Shown here piece after piece: positions 20,180-32,056 of a stretch of DNA of 64,000 nucleotides. Position 1 is the first letter of the stretch; each line of letters opens with the position of its first letter. The stretch lies in assembly GCF_052857255.1 (NCBI RefSeq), contig NC_135498.1, positions 83,042,639 through 83,106,638 on the forward strand. The letters are read 5' to 3'. The position numbers and the translations under genes were made by a program. The notes beneath the pieces were generated by a model, which worked only from the letters and a program-made list of their open reading frames with translations, ran no database searches and was not told the DNA's origin. Source of the DNA: Amblyomma americanum. Its lineage: Eukaryota > Arthropoda > Arachnida > Ixodida > Ixodidae.

Positions 20180-21413
20180 ATGAACGCTGACCCCGAGGAT
20201 AATTCGGACGATCATCAGCGCCGCTTGGACAAAACACCCATCCACATAGTGATCCGCCGCCTGCGAGGCCTGCAACCTGAGTTTCAGCCACTGACGAGGT
20301 CGGTGCGTACCATGACGTCTACTGCTGGCAGTCAGAGAGGTCAGTCTTCCGGCACTGTCCCACCGGTTGTAGTCCTCACACCTCGCTCACCGCCAACCTT
20401 CCACGGCGATTGGTGCGAGGATGTCGAGGACCGGTTGTCCGGCTTTGACCGTTTTGCCGCTTTTAAACAGTGGGACGACGACCGAAAACTACGAAACGTG
20501 TATTTCGCGTTCCAAGACTCGGCGAAGACTTTGTTCGAGAACCATGAGGCATCCTTTACCAGCTGGGAAGCGTTCCGTCGTGAGTTGCTCGCTACCTTCA
20601 GCACCAAGGCACGCAAGGAAAATGCCGAAATCGCCCTTCGCTCCAGGTCACAGCAGTCGAACGAAAGCGTCGCCATGTTTATAGGATATATGGCGCGTCT
20701 CTTCAGACGGGCTGACCCTGCCATGCCCGAGGCTACGAAGGTGCGTTACCTCATGCGTGGTGTGAAATAGCAGCTCTTCGCTGGCCTCATACGCGACAAT
20801 CCAAGAACCGTCGCTGACTTTGCCAAAGAAGCCACGGCCATGGAACGTTCCTTGCTGGAACCCAGTGCGCAGTACGGTCGTCTGGGCAGTGTTGCGGCCA
20901 CCAACTATTGTGTGTCACTGCCAGTCGCCGGAGACGAGGCGCTTCGAGAGCTTGTGCGGACTGTTGTTCGAGAAGAACTGCGCAACCTCCGCTTAGATGC
21001 CCCACCTGCCAGTGTTGTGTTGCATCTGTAGCCGATGCCGTCCGTGACGGAATTCGGCGAGTGGTCCAGCCACCACCGGCATTACAGCCGGAGCCGTACA
21101 TTATGAGCTACAGCGAAGCCCTACGGACACCGCAGCCGGAGCCATATATCATTAGCTACAGTGAAGCACTGCGGAGACCGGCGCCAGTGCCACAGGCATT
21201 CCGCCCTGCTGCCGAACCAACGCAGGGATACCTTCCCCCCGTCGAGCTGCGTGACCCGCGCCCTGTTAGAAAAGCGGACGTGTGGCGCACACCCAACAAC
21301 CGGGGCACTATGCTACCACTGCGGGGAGCCTTGTCATGTCCTCCGCAACTGCCCATACCAGCGGATGGAATTAAGAAGATTTCCACCGAGCGCACCTCGA
21401 CCACGCTAAGGTG
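20180..21413 (+). pseudogene. Ty3/gypsy gag with zinc knuckle, disrupted
   Basis: The first frame (20180-20770) encodes a gag-like capsid segment (FHGDWCEDVEDRLSGFDRF, then WEAFRRELLATF and RYLMRGVK) and ends at an in-frame TAG. The same frame continues after it (IRDNPRTVADFAKEA) to about 21031. After a frame shift, 21311-21352 encodes a perfect CX2CX4HX4C zinc knuckle (CYHCGEPCHVLRNC). This order is diagnostic of retrotransposon gag. Stop and frameshifts make it non-functional. Confidence 0.75.
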
Positions 21414-21564
21414 AGAGACCACGAGACATTGAGCAGTACCTGGCCGATCATGTGCAACCCTCACCACCTCCACGACGTAAGTCTAGGTCGCTGTCTCCAA
21501 GATGGGTTCCCAGTCACGCATCATCCGCTGACCAATTCAGCCGCACGTCCCCCCGCCGGGAAAA

Positions 21565-22461
21565 GTGAAGACGGCGGCCTCCGGAAAAAGGACCGCCGCT
21601 GCCGCAGAGAGTGAACAGCCTCCATCCGACGGTTTTATGCGAATACCCGAACGCCGACGACTCCAGCCGCTGACCTCAAAGACGATATCACCGCCGACCG
21701 CCGCGACGATGCCACCGCCGACCCCACCGACGACCGCGTCGACGACCACACCGATGACCTCACCGACGACCCAATCGACGACGGCACCAAACACCTCACC
21801 GACGAGTTGTCAAAGAATTGTTTCCGCCGCCGAAATTCTTGTTGCCGCTGATGGCTATGACGTGTCACCTCTCGTGGATACCAGAGCCGACTTTTCGGTC
21901 ATGAGCAGCCACCTAGCCACCCTCAGAAAGGTTCTAACACCTTGGCATGGGCCGCAGATACGCACAGCTGGTTGCCATGTGGCCACGCCGGTTGGCGTCT
22001 GCACCTGCCGTATAAACATTCGAGGTGCAACTTTCATTGGCTCCTTCGCCGTTCTATGAGAGTGTTCCAAAGAACTGATTATCAGCATGGACTTCCTTAA
22101 AGAGTATGGCGTGGTCGTCAACCTGCATGAGCAATTGGTATCGTTTACGACACGAGTCATTGCTACAGACCCCGAGCCGCACAGAGCAGCACTACGCATC
22201 TCTGACGACCACACAACGATACCGCCGAGAGCAAGCAAGTTTGTCACAGTCAAGTGTGATACTAGCTCAGGTACTCGGGGCATTGCCGAAGCGAACATGT
22301 CGCTGCTACTGTCTCGGCAAGTTTGCGTTGCTCGCGCCCTTGTCGACCTTGTTTACGCGCGTACCGAGCTCTTAGTGACCAACTTTAATAGCGAACTGCA
22401 ACATTTGACGAAAAACACAGTGATTGCCCATTCTGAAGAACTAGGCGAGCATGCCGTCTAA
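21565..22461 (+). pseudogene. Gypsy linker and retropepsin-like protease, disrupted
   Basis: A Thr/Pro-rich low-complexity linker (21680-21800, ACCGACGAC-type repeats) leads into PLVDTRADFSVMS. This is the aspartic protease loop with the usual Gly of D-T-G-A-D replaced by Arg. A stop follows at 22057-22059. The frame resumes with LIISMDFLKEYGV, the second conserved protease motif, then a linker toward RT. Loss of the active-site Gly and the stop indicate inactivity. Confidence 0.7.
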
Positions 22462-22467
22462 TGTGCC

Positions 22468-22660
22468 TTGTCCACAACAGATCCCGGAACAGCGGAACAG
22501 GACACGGCACCAGCGATTGCGATCGACGTGAACCCTGACCTTCTGACCTATGAGAAACTCCGCGTGGAAAGCCTCCACGACGTCCTCGTACGCAAGGATA
22601 GGCGTAGATTAGAGGCGGGCCTTAAGTTCTGTGAAAGCTCTTTCGTGATCCTTGCCCCAC
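22468..22660 (+). pseudogene. Start of gypsy pol (linker before RT)
   Basis: The segment IAIDVNPDLLTYEKLRVESL resembles the stretch before RT in Ty3/gypsy polyproteins. It breaks off at about 22660, where homology switches to an antisense RT fragment. Confidence 0.4.
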
Positions 22661-22664
22661 AAGA

Positions 22665-23022
22665 AGGTTTCGGATTCTTGTCAGGCGAGTCAGTGGTTCT
22701 GCGAGGTTGGAGAAGTTTTCAACGAACCTCCAATAATAGGCGCAAAGCCCCAGAAAACGCCGCAAGCTTCGTTTATCTGTTGGCTGGAGAAATGCAGCAA
22801 CGGCGGCCGTGTTTTCTGGGTCAGGGCAAATTTACGCCCTGAGCGCTCACAATATGGCCAAGAAACTTGAGCTCCCAAAATGCGAAGTGGCACTTTTCAG
22901 GCTTCAGAGACAGACCTGCGGAACGAATGGCCTCGAAAACAGCACGCAAACGTTTCAGGTGCTCCTTGAACGGGTCGGAGAAAATCAGGACGTCATCGAG
23001 ATTGTCGGTGACAATATATTTA
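22665..23022 (-). pseudogene. Antisense Ty3/gypsy RT fragment with frameshift
   Basis: The minus strand encodes NLDDVLIFSDPFKEHLKRL, then LKPEKCHFAFWELKFLGHIV and SAQGVNLP. After a one-base shift it gives PENTAAVAAFLQPTDKRSLR, then FLGLCAYYWRFVENFSNL. This is the palm-thumb part of a Ty3/gypsy RT. It lies opposite to the gag-protease just left of it, so the locus is a mosaic of two elements or carries an inversion. Confidence 0.75.
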
Positions 23023-23154
23023 TATACTCCCGCCATAAATATTGAAAACAATTCAGACGGTAAAACAAAAAAAGGATAAGAACTAGTCGCTAAAAAAGAA
23101 AAAGTTGTACCAGGAACTCTGAAACAGGTTTCCGCCAGCCCAAGAACAAACGAC

Positions 23155-23270
23155 AATGAATTTGATCCCGGCCGCGGCGCTCGTATTTCGATGGAAGAAA
23201 AATGCTAGAGGCTCGTGTGCTATGCGATGCCAGTCACTCTGGGTCGTTAAACACTTAAAAACCATAAACA
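23155..23270 (+). mobile_element. Ruka-type SINE fragment
   Basis: TTTGATCCCGGCCGCGGCGC, TCGTATTTCGATGG, TGCTAGAGGCTCGTGTGCTA and GGTCGTTAAACACTTAAA match the middle and end of the full-length copy at 45301. The A-box head and part of the middle are missing. Confidence 0.7.
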
Positions 23271-24280
23271 AAAAAAATTATAAAAACAAGACACCAAGAA
23301 CCACCTGATCCACGAAAATCGTATTTGACACTCTTTGGCCTTAGTTGCTCTTCCGCCATAAAAACCTAGCATCATCATCAAGAACCACCTGATACAGAAA
23401 TACAACTGCTAAATAGTAGTACATTTTCTTTCACATAGATGGAGACCCCTGTCACATTCACAGGGGCGGCAGACGCGTAGGAACAAAATTACACAGTTCG
23501 CGCCATCCTGATTGGCAACAGCTTAAGAGACACAGAATTTTCCTTTGTAGTATCAGCGGTGGTGGAAGATTCAGAGTGATTTAAACGTGAACGAGCACCG
23601 ATAGAGACGTTTTCGTGCGTGAATGACCGCAGAAGCAAAGCAGCTACGACTTCGAACAAAAGACATGCCTGACACTTACCACGTGTCACAAAGGACTGTC
23701 GGTGCCGGTGTCTGAGAGTTCTTCTGTACTCATTCTAAATTTCACGTGAATCTTCTCAGAACTACGCTTTGCGGGCGTTCGACATTTTAGGAACAGCCAG
23801 ATTGTACTGCGAATAAGAAGGTCAGCATCGACGAATGCGCAGCTTTAGTGGATCCGATAGTTTGGGGGGGGGGGGGGGGCTTGCATTTCCTAGTAACTAG
23901 CTGACACACCACGTGACTACACTTACTAGCTGTTCATTTACCCGCTCGCAATTTAGTGACTTCATGTATATTAAGCGGAGATTCATGAAAGCTTTCCCGC
24001 GAAATGTCTACGTTGTTCTAATGAAGAATAAATTTTATGGCTAAGAACGGTTGCCCTCATCAGACAGTTTTTTTAAGTAGGAATAAGGCTGCATTTGTGC
24101 ATGTCTGCGGTAAGGCCACAACACCAGAACTAATACGACTCTAGCTACTCCGCAATGTCAGTGAGACTTTGTTGTTCGGAGAATATAAGTGTACATGTAA
24201 ACCACCACTACACGTGTAAATAAGCCAGGGCACCCCTCCTACTAAAAAAATGGGGAGAGAAAAAAGAAATCCCTAGGGCT
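23271..24280. other. Intergenic stretch with poly-G tract, no gene seen
   Basis: Contains an uninterrupted run of about 18 G at 23862-23879. No ORF longer than about 66 codons and no recognised repeat family. Confidence 0.4.
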
Positions 24281-24289
24281 CAGCCCCAT

Positions 24290-25465
24290 TCATTTTATGA
24301 TAATGCCTGCAAGTGATCTCCGACAACAATACTTGAAAACTAATTGGCATTCACTATGGCAATAACTGAAAAACTAGACCGTTCAAATTACAGCTCCCGC
24401 TGAGAGTACGAAATTTGAATCCGTAAAAGTTCCGCTGTAGGCTCTGTTAAACGAAGGCCTCTCGTAAACAATGCTGAATTTGCCAGCAGTGCAATTTCCG
24501 CGATTTAGGACATCAATGGCCAGCGCTTATCATAATAAAATGCGCTGAGTGGGGTCCAGTGATGGCTGGACTTAATCTATAGTGCGCGAGCACTGCGTCT
24601 GTCAAGCGGACGTGAGACAAAACAGGGAAAATCGCAAAACACATTTATTGCTGCGGTAAACATGCCAAAATGATACATAAGAACCGACATCCACAGAGAT
24701 AACTGTACACGACCATGACAGATATTAGGCTGGACGAAAAAATGTAAATACGAATAATGCCGCCCAGTCTGTAAACCTCCCAGAAGTTCTCGTAGATGTC
24801 AACGAACTGCCGCAGTGATTAAAATTTCGTCCAGAATTCATTCTTAAACGAAGGTCTCTAGTAGCCATTAAAATCATCGGTTGCGGTTTAAGACATCTGT
24901 GTACGACAATGTACAACAAACGTTTCATGTCGGTCCAGACTGGGCTGAACAGAATATGTGGGACGCGAACACTGCGTATGTCAAACGGACATGAGACAGA
25001 ATCGGCAAACACAGCTAGACATTCACTAACGCCAAAGCCGACATTACACAACGACAATTATACGCGACTAGGACATTCATTGGTTTGGAATAACAAAAAA
25101 TGTAATGCAATTCATGAGTTTGTGGGACGCGATCGCTGTACATGGCAGACCGCCGTGAGGCAGACGCCGGAAAATCGTAAAGCGCACATATTGCACCGGT
25201 ACACATGCCCAATTGTAAACACGAAAACTCAAAATGCGATATCCGCCACGAGAAGTGTACACGACCAGGACATTCATAAGTTCGCACGGAAAGAAAAAGG
25301 TAGTGCAAAGGTTATTGCCATATTTACACGCACGACAAAGAGAACGCAAGTCCTCGTGGCGGTCTCAAACTAACTCTGTGGATAAGGTCCTAGCTTAGCA
25401 CGGTTTCACACAGCCGTCGCTTTCCGCAATCTTGAAATTTTCCTTTAGGAAGACATCCGGTGAGC
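24290..25465 (-). repeat. 3'-flank module of gene B with three tandem-like units
   Basis: Three diverged units (about 24480-24760, 24880-25090, 25100-25300) share GGGACGCGANCACTGCGT, an A/T-rich CACATTTATTGC-like stretch and a CGACATCCACAACGAGAAG-like stretch. Related units lie at 1-70, 3100-3740, 29070-29720 and, inverted, 41290-41580 and 44990-45880. The first unit has TTTATT at 24644-24649, an AATAAA poly(A) signal on the gene strand about 820 nt after the stop of gene B. Confidence 0.6.
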
Positions 25466-26065
25466 TCAGTGGTGACTCGTCAGCGGTGAAAATTCACCTT
25501 CCATAGAGTTTAGCAGTTCGTCCATGAAGCCATCAGGACACGGTTCGGCGCCGCTGTCCGGGCTCGGGGCGTCGTGGCCAGAGGGCGACCGGAGATCTAC
25601 ACCTGAACTGGAATCCGCGGATACCGACGCCGTGTGGCTTGCGGTGTCGGACAGAAGGCTTGGTACGTCGATGCAGTGGAACCTCTTGAAACGTCTCAGC
25701 GGAATGCCTGCGAGAAAAACAAGGGCGAAACTCTCGGTCAGTACTCCAAGTTTCCACTGTATCTTTGAAAACATCATTGGGCAAGAAGAAGCGCTGCATG
25801 AAAATAAACGAGAAAACTCACCGCCCCTGATGACAACCTTCTGCAGATCTTTCGGTTCAAATGGAGCAATGTCGCCTTCTTCAGCTGTATGGTTTTCTTC
25901 CACGGCTGCTCCACATAGGCGTAGTTGAGGCTCACGCAGGGCAAACTCGATTCTGCGCGGGCAGACGATTTGCCCATTGGGGAGCGTGAAGCGAACGCTG
26001 CGGCGTCTACGTCTCGTGGCGACATCCACTGACCGAGGCTGGCTAGCATCCACGATGGGCTTCAT
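25466..26065 (-). CDS. Two-exon family protein, copy B; extended C terminus
   Basis: Exon 1 is 26065-25822 (starts GTCATGAAGCCC) and exon 2 is 25707-25466. The 114-nt intron 25821-25708 begins GTGAGT and ends CTCGCAG, phase 1. The product is 161 residues: Arg cluster, SVRFTLPNG, CPRRIEFALREPQ, RRFKRF just after the junction, Ser/Asp/Pro linker, then FMDELLNSMEGEF. The stop present in A and C at the next codon (TGA) is TCA here, adding seven residues (SPLTSHH) before a new TGA. All other features are intact. Neighbouring DNA on both sides is the family's own upstream and 3'-flank modules. Function unknown; RSVRF fits a phosphatase-1-type RVxF motif and the acidic C-terminal helix-like tail resembles transactivation motifs, both inference. 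Confidence 0.7.
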   Translation of the reverse strand: MKPIVDASQPRSVDVATRRRRRSVRFTLPNGQIVCPRRIEFALREPQLRLCGAAVEENHTAEEGDIAPFEPKDLQKVVIRGGEFSRLFSCSASSCPMMFSKIQWKLGVLTESFALVFLAGIPLRRFKRFHCIDVPSLLSDTASHTASVSADSSSGVDLRSPSGHDAPSPDSGAEPCPDGFMDELLNSMEGEFSPLTSHH

Positions 26066-27100
26066 GACCACGGCTGGGCAGCAGGAATACGACCTCGGAA
26101 ACACGTCTGTCTGATGTGACAGCTGGGCGTCCTCTGGTTAGCGCGCAGTGGTTCGCCACCCCCTCTCACTCGCCAAAAAGCTCTCTCCCGGAAGTCCACA
26201 CTCTAGCCCTGCAACATCCTTTCATCAGATTTCCCTTCCCCTCCTCCGCTCATACAAAAGCGCTATCGCTACCTTTTGTTGATAGCGGTCCGGATTAAGC
26301 CACTAGCAGCTGAGCAGCTTCAAGCCAGTCATTTCCGGTCTCTGAATTCTGTTTTCTATCTTTTGTAACTTCACAGTAGCCAGCCCCCTTCTTGCCGCTC
26401 CCTAAAAAAAGTGCAGTTTACATTTGAACCTTCTTACTTGACTTTTCTCGGGGCCAGAATAGGGAGATCAAGCAAGTTATTTTCGTTTTAAGCTGATTTC
26501 TTTTCTTTTTTTCTAGTATTGCTGACCGGAGTCAAAGAAAGATAAGTTTAAAGCTTCCCTCGATTTCAGATGCCGGCCTACTTATGGCACCCACATATTT
26601 TTAGGAACTTTCGCCTTGTAGTTCTTGAGTTTTGTTCGAGAATATAAATACACAAAAATTATGTCCCAACCTCCTTCTCAACTTTTCATCTCCTGTGTCG
26701 ACATGGCCAAAATGTTAGCTCACCACATTTTCTTGATCGGTGTCTGGATTAATCTGTCTTAGAAAGAAATATGTCCGACAGCGGTGAAGGCTGGACCGCG
26801 ACTTGTTCTAAGGTTCTGGTTGTGAAACCCCCTCCCACTTAACGTCTTCTCTCCCATCACTATGTATGCACACACCCTGTAAGCATGTGCTGACGACTCA
26901 CTGTCTCTTCCCCTGAACTACGTGGAAAATATGGTATTACCACATACTTGTAACTCATGCCCGAAGGACGCTTTGATTAATGGCATCTAATTTCTAATCA
27001 ATGGTGTGTTAGTAGCAAAGCCTTTCATCTAAGCTGTACTGAGCTACAGAATTGGCAATCGCAGGACGGATAATTGTGGTCGAAGCTTATTTTTGTCTTC
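26066..27100 (-). promoter_or_regulatory. Upstream module of gene B
   Basis: Matches 835-1860 upstream of A throughout. Near the gene the minus strand reads CAGCTGTCACATCAGACAGA, then CGTG. The initiator-like TCAGT of A and D is TCAGA here. Function inferred from position and conservation. Confidence 0.4.
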
Positions 27101-27524
27101 GTTTTGGAAGGGTATTAAGGAGTCAAACTATATATGTTTGGGATATTGTTTTGAAACATGTCGGTATATGTCAATGGAAAGAAAGACGATAGGCGTTACG
27201 TTAAGAAGCTGGAAGCGGTCAGATTGAGCGAAAGAACATATGCGTGCCAATGACATCCTACTCGAAATCAAGAGGAAGAAATGGGCTTGGACAGGGCATG
27301 CAACGCGAAGACGATATAACGGCTGGTCCTTAAGGGGAAGAGAGTGGATTCTAAGAAAAGGCAAGCGTGGCAAGTGGCTCGAGAATGTTAGGCGGCCGAA
27401 GAGATTAAGAAGATTGCGGGGATGCATTGACCGCTGCTGGCAAATCACCAGGTTAATTGGAAAGACTCGGAAGCGTCCTTTGCCCCGAAGTGGTCGCAGT
27501 CAGGCTGATGATGATGACAGTATA
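27100..27524 (+). mobile_element. LINE C-terminal end, block B copy
   Basis: Counterpart of 1850-2310. The frame from 27240 encodes IKRKKWAWTGHATRRRYNGW and ends RSGRSQADDDD at a short GAT run. Confidence 0.6.
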
Positions 27525-27975
27525 AACGCACCTGCTGCTATACCACGGCCGCTTATCAACCGGCCGCGTCTGTACGCTGTCAGCAGCTTAAGCTTGTTCA
27601 CCAAACCACTCAGACTTATGTCGCACGGTTTCGATCCCACTAGAGATGTCTGCACACAGGTGGCTTGCATGGTTATGGCTGAATCACACCACGTACCGGC
27701 CTGCGAACCACCCATGCGAGAAATGTCAAATGGGTTCATTCCAGCGGTATTTATCAGAGGGCCGCGAATCTGTGCGCGCCAGGTCTGGCAACCACCTACT
27801 CTTCCCAACGTTCCGGCTGCCGTTAGTGTCTCTCTCACTGTGATCAATTTCCAAGACCTCGCGGTTAATTCGATTAAACGCTAGTTACTCAACATTCAAC
27901 TGCCACTCTCTTGGATTTCATGCTAGCTAGTCCAAAGGGACCGATCATCGGCGAGCGGGACGAAATTGGTCAAGG

Positions 27976-28722
27976 GGAAAAAAAATTCAGGGGGGAACTT
28001 TGTTGGCCTTAAGTGCGGTGAGGCGAAAGCCTTTAGCGGGGTGTTGCTGCTTGTGTCACTGATGTGGGTTTAAGATGTTAAGTATAGAGTTGTTTGCGAA
28101 TATTAAGTGCTGGAGGGGCATTTGGGAGGCACCCGTCTGATTCGACGCCTTTCCGCAAACACTCTCCAGCAAACTAAACAAGAAGAACAACATACGCGTT
28201 GGCAGGAAGTAGCTAGTCATTAGCACGCTCGGCTGTGGGACGGAAGCATGGTGGTTCAAATCCTATGGGGCTCAAAGATTTCTTATCGAGCTGAAGAGTG
28301 TCATGGACGGATGGACGGAAAGGGTCGCGAGCATGAGTCATTAAAAGAATTCGCCTTAATACGTAGACGCCATTCACTAGAAAGGCTCCTTTTAGGGAAA
28401 GGGGCGGTGGGGGGGGGGGGGGGACATTTGCCTCGTTTAAAGTTGGCTAGGGTGGGGAGTGGTGTAGAGGGGAGCAGGGCTGATGCGGCCCCTGTCCGCG
28501 GACACAGCGATAGAATGCTTGCTCGCGGACAAAAGCTCTACTTCTCTTTTCTGCTTCCCAGCGTTGATATTGACTTAAAAGTAATCTAGCAACTTTGGTT
28601 CACCAATAGAGTTAGTTGGACGCGAAGCGCACTGAGGCCGTTTCCATGGACATCGGCAGGAGGCGCTGCAGCTCACTTCCTCTTGAAGTCACAGGTGTCT
28701 TTACTTCATCTGAAGGAGGCTG
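27976..28722. other. Sequence present in B, absent from A
   Basis: In A the flanks join at about 2736. The stretch contains a run of about 14 G at 28410-28423. Around 28215-28262 a tRNA-like head (ACGCTCGGCTGTGGGACGG, then GGTTCAAATCC) suggests a SINE fragment. The right end (about 28685-28722) is also in inverted block C, so that part was lost from A rather than gained by B. Confidence 0.4.
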
Positions 28723-28844
28723 GAGCCGTGCTGCACGAACTATGCACTCTTTCTTTCCGCGAAAATAGCCCACGTATTGGATCAGTATGCTGAGAGACAA
28801 ATATGAAAATCTTAAGCTGAAAAATAAAAAATTCTCTATTGGTC

Positions 28845-29735
28845 AGCCTCATTCATTTTGCGATTGTGGCTGCAACTGGTCTCCGAACTGCGTTCTTTTG
28901 AAAAAGATCATTGATGGATTGGTAGCCCTTATGGCAGTGACAGAAAGCCATTCCGCTCAAGCTAGAGCCCCCACTGGAAGTACGAAAAGTTAAATGCATA
29001 AAAACTCAGTTCGACTCTCTTAAACAAAGGCCTTTTGTTAACGGCGCTCAATATTCCAGCAGAGCAATTTTGGTAGTTTAGGACATCCACGGCAAACTCA
29101 TAACCTAAGAAAACGTTTCAAGTTGGGTTCAGTCAGGGCTGGACGGAGTTTGTGGGACGCGAATGCTGCGTCTTTCAGATTGGCGTGAAAACAACCGAGG
29201 GAAGTGCAACAAACACATTTATTGCTTTCGTAAATATGCCAAACTGCACATACACAAACCCGACATCCACAGAGGGAAGTACACACGACACTGAGGTACA
29301 GTAGGCAGAGCGAGAAACGTAAATCAAAATAATATCGCCCGGCCTGCACACTGGACAAATAGAGCCTAAAACTTCTTGCACAGCTGATCGAACTCCTGCA
29401 ATGTTGAAAATTTAGTCCTGGAAGCTCTCTTAAACGAGTACCTCTCGTGACCTCTCATGTTATCAGCCTTGCAATTTCTGCACTTTAGGACATCCGTGGC
29501 CAGCAGCGATCTAAAAAAAAAAACGTTTCATGGTGGGTCAAGTCTGTGGGAAGCGAACACTGCGTATATCAGATGACAGTGAGAGCGAATAGAGTGAACC
29601 GCAAAACACACGTAAATTTTCGGTAAAAATACCCAACTAGACATTCACAAACCCTTAAGCCGACATCCACAACGAGAAGTGTACATGACAAGGACATTCG
29701 TTAATTCGGATGAGCGATAAAACAATGTGTCCGAA
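28845..29735 (-). repeat. 3'-flank module without gene, block B
   Basis: Counterpart of 2870-3745, with two internal units (about 29070-29350 and 29460-29720). The inverted copy at 41270-41830 corresponds to this segment. Confidence 0.55.
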
Positions 29736-30943
29736 TTTAGCTTTCATAAGAATATGTTTGACCGAGGTTAAAGGAGCTCTTAAATATCTTTAATAAACTT
29801 GCTGTATGCCTGAGATGACAAAGCTGGCCGCTTCACGAGTATTGCCACGTAAAATTTTTTTAAAGCGCTTGTAGAAGCTCGAAATTTTAAATATCAGCGT
29901 CTTCGCGCCTTTCACTCTCGTCTAGTCACTTTTTGCACGCTGGAAGGTCGGCGCTCATCCACCAACTCCACCTTTGCGAAGGGATCTTCCTGAGCCGCTG
30001 GAGCTACGCAGCTTATCGGCCGCGGCCTTGGTCGCTTGACATCTGAAGTAATCTAACCAACAGTCACCTTTAGAGCCAGCGACGGAGGAAAGTGCGAGGA
30101 TGAGAGATTGTCCGGAGAGGGCTCGCCAACTTTCTCGCGTGAATGTGGGTGCTGTGCTGCGTGCAGAAGTGTATAATTTGGAACAGGGTTTCACAACACG
30201 TTGCAGTGATTGAGAGAGTTGATGTGCTCTCCTCGCAAGGTGCTTCAGCTAGAGCCCCTTTAAGAGGGCTTACCAGCTACAAGGCAACTTAGATTTGAGC
30301 TTTTTCGGTCCATAGAATGCAGCACTTGAGTACTGCAAAGAGGTGGTAACATCTACTTCCCCTGCAGGTGGGCTGATTCCACCGCGACACGAAAGTATTG
30401 GTTCTTCCGAACAGAAAACGTAGAGCCGAGAAGCACAAAAGAATTAACGCCTCTCAAGTCATTTAGCAAAGAAGGGGCAGAGTCAGAGAATTGACCTTTT
30501 TCCAGTAATGCACCATTCTAGCTTCTTTACAATTTTTACAAATTCTTCTTTACAAATTTCTTTACAATGGCAGGGTGGGGCAGACCGGCTGCAGTTTTGA
30601 GCAGTGCTGCTATTGGCTAGCCGGAACAGATAAGTGTAAATCCCCTTTTGACACACCTTGGGCACACGTCCCCTTCGGCACTTCCTATGTTTAATCTGTG
30701 ACAAAGCTGACCGCGTTTTCTGCTTGAGGCCGCTGCGTATTCAGGTATTCAGCCATCGCCACACAGAATTCAAACCCAGTGACGGTGTATGAGTGTTGAT
30801 GCCGACTCGACATCTTGAACTCAGTGCAAAGCTTTCTGCGCTCTCATTGTTTGCCATAACAGCGTTTATTTTGCATTGGCTTTCCTTTTGTTGACCATAC
30901 TTTTGTTAACCAAATGCCGATGCTTCATTGAGTTAGAGAAGAA
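29736..30943. other. Duplicated intergenic DNA
   Basis: Counterpart of 3746-5012. Nothing coding supported. Confidence 0.45.
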
Positions 30944-30996
30944 ATGCCGCGGAACTGTTGTGTTGTTCGTTCCTGTTCAAAACCGTCGGCGCGCGG
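30944..30996 (+). CDS. Possible THAP-like first exon, block B copy
   Basis: MPRNCCVVRSCSKPSAR, with the Cys spacing of a THAP start and a possible GGTATAT donor. It is conserved with 5013-5065, but no downstream exon was found. Confidence 0.2.
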
Positions 30997-32056
30997 GTAT
31001 ATCATTTTGTATATCACATTATTCTGGGTTGTGGTAGGTTCTTTTAGCGCCTTATCTCCGATGATCTCCGAGTACGTATGTTGGTATTGCTGTCGCCGAA
31101 TTCTTCAGTTTATTTATGGGCACTACTCAGCCCATGAACAAATCGCATTTCCACGTTAATCTGCTCATCTTTGTTTTCATGACATTGTCACCACCTCTTG
31201 ACAATATTCAACTAAATTGCAGCAGAGAAGCTCATTTCACGTCTCCTTCGCTGCTTATAATTTCGCACCGAAACAAATCAAAGTTGTGTGAAAGGGTGAT
31301 AAGTGCGGTTTGCAAAAGCTGTTTTATTTTGTTTTGAACAAAGTGGCTATCAGTGGTTTACATATAAAAACAATAAAAATTGTAATTTTCATAAACAAAA
31401 AAGTAGACGCTGACAGCTCTACCTGCTTGTTCTCTTTTTGTGCAGAAAAACCGCTCGAAAGTGACCATCCAACCAACGTCATCGACCAATTATCAAGACC
31501 TCACGGGTTGGCGTGCGAAACTTCCATACCTGTTATGACTTCCGGGAAATTATCATTATGCGCCCTGATTAGCTATGTTTTTATTATCGCTCTATGTTTA
31601 CATAGCACCCCTTCAGCGCGCTTTTCTGATTGAAATATGCAATTTTTTGGCATCGTGGTGCAGGAAGTGCGACTAGGTGTGGCGGATACCCAGTATTTGG
31701 GAGAAGACGATTGGGGAACTTATGGCAAAGGTGAAACCGATTCAGAAGCGAAATAACATGGATGATTTTGCCAGCCAGGCGAGGTTCTTTTGACATCACG
31801 TTGTTTCCAACGCGGAGATGTGCATTCTGGACTAGGGGGCATGGAAACCCGCGAGCTCTTTTCTGTAGAGCGGGTGCACCCACGCTTGCCCGTGTACACT
31901 CGACAGCACCTGCACTGATAACGTGAGAATTTTAGAAGCGATCTTCTTGGTCGGGAGGAGAATTTGAGAGAAAAGAATGACAATTGACCAATGATTCATT
32001 AAGGAACCGATGTTTTGATGCCAACGCGACACATTGTTTTCTTTCCAGATGGGAAC
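30997..32056. other. Duplicated non-coding DNA
   Basis: Counterpart of 5066-6126. Frames are not conserved between the copies. Confidence 0.45.
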
